Assembly: GCA_903863905.1 (NCBI GenBank)
Contig: CAIPDT010000101.1
Location: 1-32,918 of the forward strand
Length of the DNA: 32,918 nucleotides
Direction: 5' to 3'
Source: an uncultured Methylococcaceae bacterium
GTDB lineage: Bacteria; Pseudomonadota; Gammaproteobacteria; Methylococcales; Methylomonadaceae
Every line of letters begins with the position of its first letter. The stretch's first letter is position 1. The position numbers and the translations under genes were made by a program. Positions 1 to 7,443 of this stretch are shown here, in pieces. The notes beneath the pieces are model-generated. The model searched no databases. It was not told the DNA's origin and worked only from the letters and a program-made list of their open reading frames with translations.

Positions 1-288
1 GATTTTAATATCACCGCAGGTTCAGAGGGTTATAATTTAGTCGTTAATGATAATAAGTATGATGATCAATTTTTAAAGATTAATGATCAAGGCGTATTTG
101 ATAAAATCTTTAGGGTTAATGACTCACATTGGCAGCATTATTTAGCGGACGATTATCGTATTGATTATATTTTTATGAGTAAATCGAGTGAATTACAGAT
201 TACGCATGGAAATGTATTATTTACAGATCAAGATTATGGTCGGGTATCTGATCATTGTGGTTATTTGATGACGTTTGAACCCAAGTAA
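1..288 (+). CDS. EEP-family phosphatase/nuclease, C-terminal part
   Basis: Partial gene cut by the left edge; 95 residues remain, read in frame from base 1. It starts at the DFN of the usual GDFN metal-site motif, and further on shows DYIF and a terminal SDHCGYL. These are the conserved C-terminal elements of the endonuclease/exonuclease/phosphatase fold (DNase I-like, including sugar-phosphate phosphatases and sphingomyelinase-like enzymes). The His of SDH is normally catalytic. The spacing suggests a small soluble member, but the substrate cannot be told. It is followed after 18 nt by a phospholipase-D-like gene, so the two are probably co-transcribed. In E. coli an EEP protein (ybhP) also sits beside a PLD-family cardiolipin synthase (clsB), which makes a lipid or phosphodiester role conceivable, but this is inference. 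Confidence 0.75.
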   Translation, partial: DFNITAGSEGYNLVVNDNKYDDQFLKINDQGVFDKIFRVNDSHWQHYLADDYRIDYIFMSKSSELQITHGNVLFTDQDYGRVSDHCGYLMTFEPK

Positions 289-306
289 ATCAAAGGAGAC
301 TCCAAG

Positions 307-1902
307 TTGATAGCAGAACATTATGCAAGCCCTACCCATGGACATTTGGGGGGATATTTTCAAAGGGTGAATGATTTTAATGATAAATTTAATGTCCGTT
401 GGGGAAAAATAGAGTTTGATGTTTTTCAGGGTGCCCACGTTAATCTTAAGGTGATTCTTAAAGTGTATCGTGAGCATCACGGTCTCTGTGAAACGTATAT
501 AGTCGATACCGATGCGTTTGATATTGAATGGAATCGTCACAAGCGTAGAACGCGTGATTTTTATATGTTGCCGCACTCAAATCAGTTTGGTGCCATTACG
601 TGTATTAAGTTTTCTTTTTTAATTCATCTTAATGAACATTCCATAGCGTCTGAACGTGATTATGTTTTTATGGAAGGTTTTCAGGCGCACGATGAACAGG
701 ATGCGTATCGAAAAATAACCCAAGAATGGTCAACGCCTAATGACTATCGAACCTATGAACTGGATGCTGAGGCGTTACAAAGTGATGTTAATTGGTATAA
801 CCATCATTTTGACTCTTTAAAATTGACCCCTAAGTTTACTAAGGGCCAACAGTATCATCCGTATCATCCTAAGCGTTTTTTACATGATCATATAGACAAG
901 GTCATTCGTTCAAAATGGGAAAATCCAAATCGGTTATGTACTATAAAGGTCAGTGTTGATTGTATCGATGATACTGATTTTGTTGCGCATTTATTACATG
1001 CGAGTCATCAGGGCGTGTTGGTGCAATGTATTGTCGATTGGCGCAAGATGACCTTAACCAATAGTCATAATTATGCCCGCTTAAAACAAGCTAACGTTGA
1101 ATTGATAGGGGTTTTTTGTACACCTAAGCATCATCTTATTGAAGTAGAACCGGATATGCACACCAAATTTGTTATCTTTAATGATGAGGATTGCATCTTA
1201 GGTTCGTTTAATATTACCTTTGATCGTTGGTGGGCCAATTGGGAGTCAGGCATGACGTTTCATTCCAAAGGCGTGTGTCGATTATTGGATAATATCTTTC
1301 AGAGTCAGCGCGGTGGGGTTAATCAAAAATATGGCATTGACCCGTTTAGTCATTTTAATTTGTTGTATACCTTTGGTCGACAAATGATGTTAAATGGCAA
1401 GCCTTATCGGCCGCATCATGCGATTTTAGCGGAAGTTAATCACGCAAAACATTCTATTAAATTGTGTCTCTTTTTAATGGGAGATTTATTGGGTGAGCAT
1501 CATGAAAGTGTCGTTGAGGCCTTGATTCATGCAAAGAATAGAGGCGTGTATGTGCATGTGCTTTTTAATGGCCATTTAGCCAGGCAAGGGCGGATTGGTG
1601 TTGAACGATCTATGGCGGATGAACTTAATCGACCTTTGTTACCCGCCGTACAGCGCTTAAAGAATGCCGGTATTGTGGTCGGTTTGGTTTATGGTCAGGA
1701 TGATCATCCCGTCCCGTATTCACCCATTCATTCAAAGTATTGTGTGATTGACGAGTCTATTGTGATTGAAGGCAGTTTTAATTGGTATAACACCTCTGTT
1801 TTCTCGCATGATTTAGTGGTGGTGGTCAATAATCATCACGTAGCACAGCCGTATCTTTATGAGTTTGAGCAAATACAATCTTCATTCAGAGTGTATTATT
1901 GA
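307..1902 (+). CDS. Phospholipase D-like protein with two HKD motifs
   Basis: 531 residues beginning at TTG; a strong AAGGAGA lies 7-8 nt upstream and no better ATG exists nearby. Residues 1-150 form an unassigned N-terminal domain, probably beta-rich. Two PLD half-domains follow. Motif 1 (H285, K287, then N292 where Asp is usual) leads into GSFN; motif 2 (H475, K477, D482) also leads into GSFN. Paired HxK motifs form one active site through a phosphohistidine intermediate in phospholipases, cardiolipin synthases and some nucleases. No signal peptide or membrane segment is visible, so it is probably cytosolic, unlike typical Cls enzymes. The Asn in motif 1 is noteworthy but need not abolish activity. 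A nuclease role is the main alternative. It lies 18 nt after an EEP-family gene. Confidence 0.8.
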   Translation: MIAEHYASPTHGHLGGYFQRVNDFNDKFNVRWGKIEFDVFQGAHVNLKVILKVYREHHGLCETYIVDTDAFDIEWNRHKRRTRDFYMLPHSNQFGAITCIKFSFLIHLNEHSIASERDYVFMEGFQAHDEQDAYRKITQEWSTPNDYRTYELDAEALQSDVNWYNHHFDSLKLTPKFTKGQQYHPYHPKRFLHDHIDKVIRSKWENPNRLCTIKVSVDCIDDTDFVAHLLHASHQGVLVQCIVDWRKMTLTNSHNYARLKQANVELIGVFCTPKHHLIEVEPDMHTKFVIFNDEDCILGSFNITFDRWWANWESGMTFHSKGVCRLLDNIFQSQRGGVNQKYGIDPFSHFNLLYTFGRQMMLNGKPYRPHHAILAEVNHAKHSIKLCLFLMGDLLGEHHESVVEALIHAKNRGVYVHVLFNGHLARQGRIGVERSMADELNRPLLPAVQRLKNAGIVVGLVYGQDDHPVPYSPIHSKYCVIDESIVIEGSFNWYNTSVFSHDLVVVVNNHHVAQPYLYEFEQIQSSFRVYY

Positions 1903-2007
1903 AGTGTGTCATTTAGTAGTTTTTAAAATGGTTTAAATAATATTGTCATAGTAAAGGTGTTATAAGGTGTTGGATTTTAAATGCGGTTTTAAGGAGCAGT
2001 AATTAAT

Positions 2008-2967
2008 ATGGATGAGAGTCAATATTCTTTTGATCCCAGTTATGGGTATACGATTGAGCAGTTATTAACGGTTCGGTCTCCAAAGGCCCCTAAAGATTTT
2101 GATGATTTTTGGCAACAACGCTATCAGCGGGCCTTATTAATTAACCCCCAGCTTTACTTAAACTGTATTGCTGAAAATCAATCCGGTTGGCAGGTGTTTG
2201 AGGCCAGTTATACCTCGACAGATGAATTTATGGTGCGTGGTTGGTTACTACTGCCGGTATCAGGAGAAATTAAACGCGGCTTTATTGTGGGGCATGGGTA
2301 TGGGGGGCGTGATGGGCCCGATTTTCATTTTCCGTTTAAAGATGCCGCCTTGTTCTTTCCGTGTTTTAGAGGTTTGGGGTTAAGCACTTCAACGGTTATT
2401 TCTGCCGAACCGTATTGGCATGTTTTGCATAATATTGATGATAAAGCACGTTATGTAATTGGCGGGTGTGTTGAAGATGTATGGCTGGCAACCAGTGCCT
2501 TGTTAGGTTTTTTACCTGACTTAAAGGGACACCTCGGTTATATGGGGATAAGCTTTGGTGCAGGGGTCGGTGTTTTGGCCTTAGCGTTTGATTCTCGCAT
2601 GAGTCGAGGGCATTTTAATGTGCCCACTTTTGGTCATCAATCTTTGCGCTTAAGGTTGTTGACTAATGGCAGTGCACACAGTGTACAAAATTATTGCCAG
2701 ACTCATAAAAAGCAAGTATTAGAGGTATTACGCTATTACGATGCTGCAATAGCGGCGCAGAGAATTAAAATACCTATCCATTGTGCGTGCGCAATGTTTG
2801 ATCCTTGTGTGGCTCCGCCGGGACAATTTGCAATTTATAATGCTTTAAATTGTGAAAAGCAGTTGTATGTCTTGGAGGCCGGGCATCATCAGTATAGTCA
2901 TCAGGCAGAACAAGACGCTGTTTTAATGGCTCAACTTGAACACTTCTTTGCACCTTTAAATGCATAA
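2008..2967 (+). CDS. Acetyl xylan esterase/cephalosporin-C deacetylase-like hydrolase
   Basis: 319-residue alpha/beta hydrolase of the AXE1 type (PF05448-like). The N-terminal DFDDFWQQR resembles the family's opening helix. HGYGGR near residue 96 is the oxyanion region, GISFGAG around S182 the nucleophile elbow (the family usually has GGSQGG), FDPCVAPP gives the acid at D265, and AGHH near 293 the catalytic His. Family members remove acetyl groups from xylo-oligosaccharides or cephalosporin C; the true substrate here is unknown. There is no signal peptide, so a cytosolic role is likely. The start is supported by AAGGAG about 11 nt before the ATG. The 105-nt gap after the PLD gene leaves room for its own promoter. 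A second hydrolase follows. Confidence 0.78.
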   Translation: MDESQYSFDPSYGYTIEQLLTVRSPKAPKDFDDFWQQRYQRALLINPQLYLNCIAENQSGWQVFEASYTSTDEFMVRGWLLLPVSGEIKRGFIVGHGYGGRDGPDFHFPFKDAALFFPCFRGLGLSTSTVISAEPYWHVLHNIDDKARYVIGGCVEDVWLATSALLGFLPDLKGHLGYMGISFGAGVGVLALAFDSRMSRGHFNVPTFGHQSLRLRLLTNGSAHSVQNYCQTHKKQVLEVLRYYDAAIAAQRIKIPIHCACAMFDPCVAPPGQFAIYNALNCEKQLYVLEAGHHQYSHQAEQDAVLMAQLEHFFAPLNA

Positions 2968-3021
2968 CGTAAGTGAACTTAAACTGTATAGCATTTAATT
3001 AATGAAAGATTGGGAAACTCA

Positions 3022-3750
3022 ATGAATCGCGAATATCACAGGTGGTGGAGTCAGGCGTTACAACGCGATATGGAGTGTTTGGTATTTGGTCATGCAGGCG
3101 CTAAAGTCTTGGTGTTTCCGTCACGTTTTGGGCGTTTTTATGAGTATGAAAATTTAGGACTCGTTAAGACTTTAAAAGATAAGATAGAGGCGGGCTATTT
3201 GCAGTTATATTGTGTCGATAGTGTGGATGTTGAGAGTCTTTATTGTGGATTGGCGCATCCCTCAGAACGTATTTCTCGTCATATCGCTTTTGAGAAATAT
3301 ATCTTGGATGAAATGGTGCCTTTTATGCAAAGTAAAAATTCGCATGAATGTATTATTTCTCATGGGGTTAGTTTAGGGGCTTTTCATGCGGCAAATGTTG
3401 CTTTTAGAAATCCACATTTGTTTAAAAAGTTAGTGGCTTTCTCAGGGCGTTATGATTTGACTCTCAATGTCGAGTTTTTTAATGATTTATTTGATGGGTT
3501 TTATAATGAGGATATTTATTTTCACACGCCTAGTCATTTTTTACCCAATTTAGAATGTGCACAGCGCTTAGATCAATTAAGAGAGATGGACATCACGCTC
3601 GTGATTGGTCGAGAAGATCCTTTTTTACAAAATAATCAACAATTGAGTGAAATATTAAACCAAAAAAATATTAATCATCAATTATTGATTTGGGATGATA
3701 GGGCGCACAGTGGCTATTATTGGCGCCGCATGGCCCCACTTTATATCTGA
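3022..3750 (+). CDS. Putative esterase, alpha/beta hydrolase fold
   Basis: 242 residues from the ATG that gives MNREYHRWWS, a start typical of this esterase family; a TTG four codons upstream is possible but less convincing. Visible features are VLVFPS in the first core strand, HGVSLGAF with nucleophile S117, a probable acid at D199 in REDPF, and H229 in RAHSGYYW. It belongs to the esterase-D/PHB-depolymerase-like group (PF00756-like), often annotated only as esterase. It has no signal peptide. It follows the AXE1-like gene after about 50 nt on the same strand and may be co-transcribed with it. Substrate unknown. Confidence 0.8.
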   Translation: MNREYHRWWSQALQRDMECLVFGHAGAKVLVFPSRFGRFYEYENLGLVKTLKDKIEAGYLQLYCVDSVDVESLYCGLAHPSERISRHIAFEKYILDEMVPFMQSKNSHECIISHGVSLGAFHAANVAFRNPHLFKKLVAFSGRYDLTLNVEFFNDLFDGFYNEDIYFHTPSHFLPNLECAQRLDQLREMDITLVIGREDPFLQNNQQLSEILNQKNINHQLLIWDDRAHSGYYWRRMAPLYI

Positions 3751-3833
3751 TTTTAGTTTGAATAAACGATAGCTTGAACACATTTAGTTGAGGCGATTGA
3801 TTAATAGTGATTTCAAATAGTTGAAAAAGTCTT

Positions 3834-3839
3834 TATAAT
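3834..3839 (+). promoter_or_regulatory. Probable -10 box of the rpsF operon
   Basis: A perfect TATAAT stands about 87 nt upstream of the rpsF start codon, in the only intergenic space before the ribosomal operon. The expected -35 position (TTTCAA, 17-nt spacer) matches poorly. Transcription would begin near 3846 and give a leader of about 80 nt carrying the S6:S18-like hairpin. Confidence 0.55.
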
Positions 3840-3840
3840 G

Positions 3841-3866
3841 CGCGGTTCTACGGAGCATACCGCTCC
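3841..3866 (+). promoter_or_regulatory. rpsF leader hairpin resembling the S6:S18 motif
   Basis: GGAGC and GCTCC (5 bp) enclose a loop holding ATACC followed by G, so the RNA presents AUACCG. The same AUACCG follows GGAG in helix 23 of 16S rRNA, where S18 and S6 bind. An alternative 5-bp pairing, GCGGT with ACCGC, overlaps it and could be a competing fold. Leaders of rpsF in many bacteria carry a structured element with a conserved CCG that binds the S6:S18 complex for autoregulation; position and content here match. The overall fold is inferred by eye. Confidence 0.55.
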
Positions 3867-3925
3867 TCCTTGCTTTACCTTCTTTTTAAGACAAGAGAGG
3901 GAAGGCTTAACCGAAAGGAAAAATA

Positions 3926-4387
3926 ATGCGACATTATGAAATTGTCTTTTTAGTCCATCCGGACCAATCAGCTCAGGTTCCTGCAATGATTGACCGATAT
4001 AAGTCAACTATTGAAGCTGGATCTGGCACTATTCATCGTTTGGAAGATTGGGGTCGTAGACACCTTGCTTATCCAATTAGAAAAATTCATAAAGCACATT
4101 ATGTGTTAATGAATGTTGAAATTGATCAAGCAACTTTAGAAGAATTAGAAAGTGGTTTTCGTTTCAATGACGCTATCTTACGTAGTATGACTTTATTACA
4201 AAAAGAAGCTGTTACTGAACCGTCTACTATTGCCACTTCAACTGCTGAAGAAAATAAAGTAGCTGAATCCAGAGCAAAAGACGCAGCTGCTAGAGAAGCA
4301 GTTGTAGTACCAGCGACAGGCGATCTTGACGACGAGGTCGACTTAGACGACGTTGATTTCGACGCTGACGAAATTATTGCTGATTAA
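3926..4387 (+). CDS. rpsF: 30S ribosomal protein bS6
   Basis: Small-subunit protein S6, partner of S18 on the platform of the 30S subunit. The start [15 protein letters not shown] and the central [12 protein letters not shown] and [10 protein letters not shown] segments are diagnostic. The conserved domain ends near residue 97. Residues 98-153 are a long tail, first Ala/Glu/Thr-rich and then strongly acidic with Asp repeats, longer than the tail of E. coli S6 (131 residues), which also ends in acidic residues added to by glutamate ligation. AAAGGAAA precedes the ATG. First gene of an operon with rpsR, a DUF2232 gene and rplI. Confidence 0.97.
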   Translation: MRHYEIVFLVHPDQSAQVPAMIDRYKSTIEAGSGTIHRLEDWGRRHLAYPIRKIHKAHYVLMNVEIDQATLEELESGFRFNDAILRSMTLLQKEAVTEPSTIATSTAEENKVAESRAKDAAAREAVVVPATGDLDDEVDLDDVDFDADEIIAD

Positions 4388-4419
4388 TACGACAACTTAT
4401 TTGGATTCAGGAAATTATT

Positions 4420-4647
4420 ATGGCACGTAACATTAGACGCAAAAAATTCTGCAGATTCAGTGCAGAAGGCGGCACTCAGATTGATTATAAAGATCTGGAT
4501 TTATTAAGCGATTACATTACTGAAACTGGCAAAATTGTACCAAGCCGGATTACAGGAACTAGCGCAAAATATCAAAGACAACTTTGTGTTGCAATTAAAC
4601 GCGCGCGTTTTATTGCTTTGTTGCCTTTCTGCGACGCACACAAATAA
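4420..4647 (+). CDS. rpsR: 30S ribosomal protein bS18
   Basis: 75 residues, the normal length for S18. Diagnostic segments are [34 protein letters not shown] and a basic C-terminus [11 protein letters not shown]. It binds S6 and 16S helix 23 in the 30S platform. It lies 32 nt after rpsF, with AGGAAATT before the ATG, and is followed by the DUF2232 gene, as in many gammaproteobacteria and in keeping with joint control by the leader. Confidence 0.97.
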   Translation: MARNIRRKKFCRFSAEGGTQIDYKDLDLLSDYITETGKIVPSRITGTSAKYQRQLCVAIKRARFIALLPFCDAHK

Positions 4648-4668
4648 CATTATAAGCGGAGGGGGGTA

Positions 4669-5571
4669 GTGAATTTTTTAGCGACTTATATAATGAAAGG
4701 TAGAATACAAGCCATGATAATGGCTTCTACTTTAGCGTTAATGTCTCTGATAATGCCCCCTGTAAGTGTCTTAAGTTCGGCTACTGTTGCTCTGGTAACT
4801 TTAAGGCTAGGCGCGTATGAGGGGTTAAGCATTTTAGGCTGTTCCTCATTAGCGGCAGGTATATTAGGATTTTTTGCAACAGGTAGTTTCCAGTTTGCCA
4901 TAATGTATGTTTTGGTTTTATGGTTACCTGTTTGGATTATTTCAATTATTTTAAGAGAGGGGCGGCATTTATCCCTCGCAGTTGAAATAGCCGTATTAAT
5001 GGGTGTCGTGGGTGTTATCGGCTTTTATCTTTTTTCAGATAATCCAGCCGCAATGTGGGGAATGGTGCTTGCACAGATGGTTCCTCCCGATGCACCTGTT
5101 GCTGATATTCAGCGCACTATTGATATGCTTGTCCATTATATGACTGGAGTCGTGGCGGCCGGGTCTATTTTAGGGTTGTTGTTTGGGTTGTTTTTAGCAC
5201 GATGGTGGCAAGCGAATCTCTATAATCCGGGTGGTTTTAAGCAAGAGTTTTTAACGCTAAGAACTAAACCAAGATTATCAGTAGGTAGCATAGCCATTTT
5301 GGGAGTTGCTTTAGCAACTTCTGGAGAACTTGCTGAAATCGCTTGGAATATTAGTATTTTGTTGTTTGTGTTATACACAGTCACCGGAACATCAGTATGC
5401 CATACCGTATGCTCAAAAATGAAATTGGGCCGTTATGCGGTACCCATGCTCTACATAACTCTATTTTTGATACCCCATGCCATGTTACTAGTCGCTATTA
5501 TTGGATTAATAGACCCGTGGCTGAACTTACGAAAAATAAAATCGAATCAACACACGCCAGATGGCGTATAA
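4669..5571 (+). CDS. DUF2232 integral membrane protein
   Basis: 300-residue polytopic membrane protein starting at GTG, with a strong GGAGGGGG just upstream. About seven or eight hydrophobic helices can be seen, for example around residues 16-38, 42-62, 70-95, 100-122, 150-178, 200-240 and 255-285, so it resides in the inner membrane. The sequence and its place between rpsR and rplI match the DUF2232 (YybS-like) family, distantly related to small-molecule transporters; the function is not established. It is clearly in the ribosomal operon, 21 nt after rpsR and 36 nt before rplI. Confidence 0.85.
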   Translation: MNFLATYIMKGRIQAMIMASTLALMSLIMPPVSVLSSATVALVTLRLGAYEGLSILGCSSLAAGILGFFATGSFQFAIMYVLVLWLPVWIISIILREGRHLSLAVEIAVLMGVVGVIGFYLFSDNPAAMWGMVLAQMVPPDAPVADIQRTIDMLVHYMTGVVAAGSILGLLFGLFLARWWQANLYNPGGFKQEFLTLRTKPRLSVGSIAILGVALATSGELAEIAWNISILLFVLYTVTGTSVCHTVCSKMKLGRYAVPMLYITLFLIPHAMLLVAIIGLIDPWLNLRKIKSNQHTPDGV

Positions 5572-5583
5572 ATAATCGGTTAA

Positions 5584-5594
5584 TAACCGAAAGG
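5584..5594 (+). promoter_or_regulatory. TAACCGAAAGG element before rplI
   Basis: This 11-mer also occurs exactly at 3908-3918, just before rpsF. In both places it contains CCGAAAGG, able to form a CC/GG stem capped by a GAAA tetraloop, and it ends within the ribosome-binding region. Before rplI it also pairs upstream as CGGTT...AACCG. It may be a shared translational control site; function is inferred only. Confidence 0.35.
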
Positions 5595-5607
5595 TGAGGA
5601 TTAAAAG

Positions 5608-6057
5608 ATGGAAGTTATTCTTCTTGAAAAGATAGCAAATTTGGGTAACCTAGGTGACAGAGTCACAATTAAATCAGGTTACGGCAGAAACTATCTTGTT
5701 CCACAAGGTAAAGCAGTTGCAGCAACACCCACTAAAATAGCTGAGTTTGAAGCACGTCGTGCTGAACTTGAAAAAGCAGCACAAGAAAAGTTAAGTGCAG
5801 CGCAAAAATTGGGTACTGAATTAAGCAAATTAAATATCTCAATCGCGCATAAAGCCGGTGATGAAGGTAGATTGTTTGGTTCTATTGGTACTCACAATAT
5901 TGCTGAAGCGATTACTGCTGCCGGTATTGCTATCGAAAAGCATCAAATTCGTTTGCCACATGGCACGATTCGTCACTTAGGTGAATATGCTATCGATATC
6001 AACTTGCATTCAGATGTTATCGTTACCTTAACAATCACTGTGATTGCTGAAGCATAA
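5608..6057 (+). CDS. rplI: 50S ribosomal protein bL9
   Basis: 149 residues, the same length as E. coli L9. The N-terminal domain has the signature NLGNLGDRVTIKSGYGRNYL followed by VPQGKAV. A long central helix (about 41-75, rich in Ala, Glu and Lys) joins it to the C-terminal domain (GRLFGSIGTHNIAEAI, then an HLGEYAIDINLHSDV stretch). It binds 23S rRNA near the L1 stalk. Last gene of the rpsF operon, preceded by GGTGAGGA, and followed by a long stem-loop before waaA. Confidence 0.97.
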   Translation: MEVILLEKIANLGNLGDRVTIKSGYGRNYLVPQGKAVAATPTKIAEFEARRAELEKAAQEKLSAAQKLGTELSKLNISIAHKAGDEGRLFGSIGTHNIAEAITAAGIAIEKHQIRLPHGTIRHLGEYAIDINLHSDVIVTLTITVIAEA

Positions 6058-6067
6058 TTTATAAAAA

Positions 6068-6123
6068 CGCAAGATTTAAGGTGTAAGCATTCGCTTTTTA
6101 AATCTTATACTTTGAATCTTGCG
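6068..6123. repeat. 20-bp stem-loop between rplI and waaA
   Basis: Arms 6068-6087 and 6104-6123 pair over 20 positions, with three or four G-T wobbles, around a 16-nt loop. There is no T-run after it on the + strand, but A5 before it would give U5 on the - strand. It ends 10 nt before the waaA ATG and overlaps the only place for that gene's ribosome-binding site. It may be the end of the ribosomal operon transcript, a processing site, or a block on waaA translation. Confidence 0.6.
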
Positions 6124-6133
6124 GTTATAAACA

Positions 6134-7408
6134 ATGCAATTTATTTATTCTGCTCTCTTTTATTTCCTAGCCCCACTCATACTTTTACGCTTACTTTGGC
6201 GCAGTATAAAAGCACCTGCTTATCGATATCGATGGCGAGAAAGGTTTGCTTTATATCCTCAAGCGTTACCTCAACATGTTATTTGGTTTCATGCGGTGTC
6301 TGTCGGTGAATCTGAAGCTCTGTTTCCTTTATTAAAGAAAATACAACAGCATCACCCTGAGGCAAAGTTGTTAGTAACCACCACCACGCCAACCGGATCT
6401 GCGCGTGTTCAAGCGGTTATGAAGGATACCGTAACCCATGTCTATTTACCGTATGATATGCCTGACGTTGTTCAGCGTTTCATTGGTCATTTTAAGCCAA
6501 CGTTAGCTGTTATTATGGAAACAGAAATCTGGCCAAATTTATATACTTGTTGCGGACAGCATCACATACCGTTGTATTTAATTAACGCACGGTTATCTGA
6601 AAGGTCGGCACGGGGTTATCAAAAAATCTCTCAATTTGTGCGCTCTACTTTAGATAATGTGTCTATTATAGCGACACAAACGCAAGATGATGCGCAGCGG
6701 TTTGTGTCTTTAGGGGCAAAGACTGACGCCATCAAAGTGATGGGTAATATAAAGTTTGATATTTCAGTACCTGAGATCACTCTTGCAGACGGGCACCAAT
6801 TAAAGAACACCTTATTTGCGAATCGCTTTGTATGGGTTATTGCCAGCACGCATAAAGAGGAAGAGGCGATATTCATAACGCTGTATCAGCACATAAAATT
6901 ACAGATACCAGAGTTATTATTATTGCTAGTGCCTAGACACCCTGAGCGGTTTATCGAAGTAAAACGTTTATGTGAACAAAAGCAATTAAAGACAGTGAGT
7001 CGAACGTCCGGTGAACCAGTGACCCAAGACACGGATGTGTATTTGGTGGACACCATGGGCGAATTAAAAGTGATTTATGCGGCTTCTGATATCGCTTTTG
7101 TCGGAGGGAGCATGGTGCCAACAGGTGGGCATAATATCTTAGAAGCGGTTGCAGTTGGGGTTCCAGTTTTATTTGGCCCCTATATGAGTAATTTTAAAGA
7201 AATAGCGCGTGGGATTTTAAATCAACAAGCGGCTATTCAATGTGTAGATAATGACGCTATTGTTCAGTCAGTATTGTCTTTATATCACCAACCTAATGAG
7301 CGTTTAGAATTGGTTGCAAAAGGCCAAGTTTTTTTAAAACAAAATCAAGGGGCTATTGCAAGAATTTACGCAATGCTTGAACCAGTCATTCGAGGTGAGT
7401 CGATTTAG
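6134..7408 (+). CDS. waaA: Kdo transferase (lipid A glycosylation)
   Basis: 424 residues, the usual length. It transfers 3-deoxy-D-manno-octulosonic acid from CMP-Kdo to lipid IVA, at the inner face of the inner membrane. A hydrophobic N-terminal anchor (residues 3-22) is followed by the acceptor domain with SVGESEAL (catalytic Glu), TTTTPTGS, MPDVVQRF, METEIWPNL and the INARLSERS motif. The C-terminal GT-B domain has the donor-site SDIAFVGGSMVPTGGHNILE. The ATG lies just after a 20-bp stem-loop and has only a weak GCGG upstream. No other LPS genes are nearby. Confidence 0.95.
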   Translation: MQFIYSALFYFLAPLILLRLLWRSIKAPAYRYRWRERFALYPQALPQHVIWFHAVSVGESEALFPLLKKIQQHHPEAKLLVTTTTPTGSARVQAVMKDTVTHVYLPYDMPDVVQRFIGHFKPTLAVIMETEIWPNLYTCCGQHHIPLYLINARLSERSARGYQKISQFVRSTLDNVSIIATQTQDDAQRFVSLGAKTDAIKVMGNIKFDISVPEITLADGHQLKNTLFANRFVWVIASTHKEEEAIFITLYQHIKLQIPELLLLLVPRHPERFIEVKRLCEQKQLKTVSRTSGEPVTQDTDVYLVDTMGELKVIYAASDIAFVGGSMVPTGGHNILEAVAVGVPVLFGPYMSNFKEIARGILNQQAAIQCVDNDAIVQSVLSLYHQPNERLELVAKGQVFLKQNQGAIARIYAMLEPVIRGESI

Positions 7409-7443
7409 GTCGACGTCTAATCTTTTTTAAACACAAAGGTGTT

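Noticed and set aside
3813-4007. 64-codon - strand frame over the rpsF leader
   Set aside because: It runs antisense to the leader and the start of rpsF, with no ribosome-binding site or recognisable sequence.
5397-5597. 66-codon + strand frame at the end of the DUF2232 gene
   Set aside because: Out-of-frame shadow of the DUF2232 gene; the membrane protein frame is better supported.
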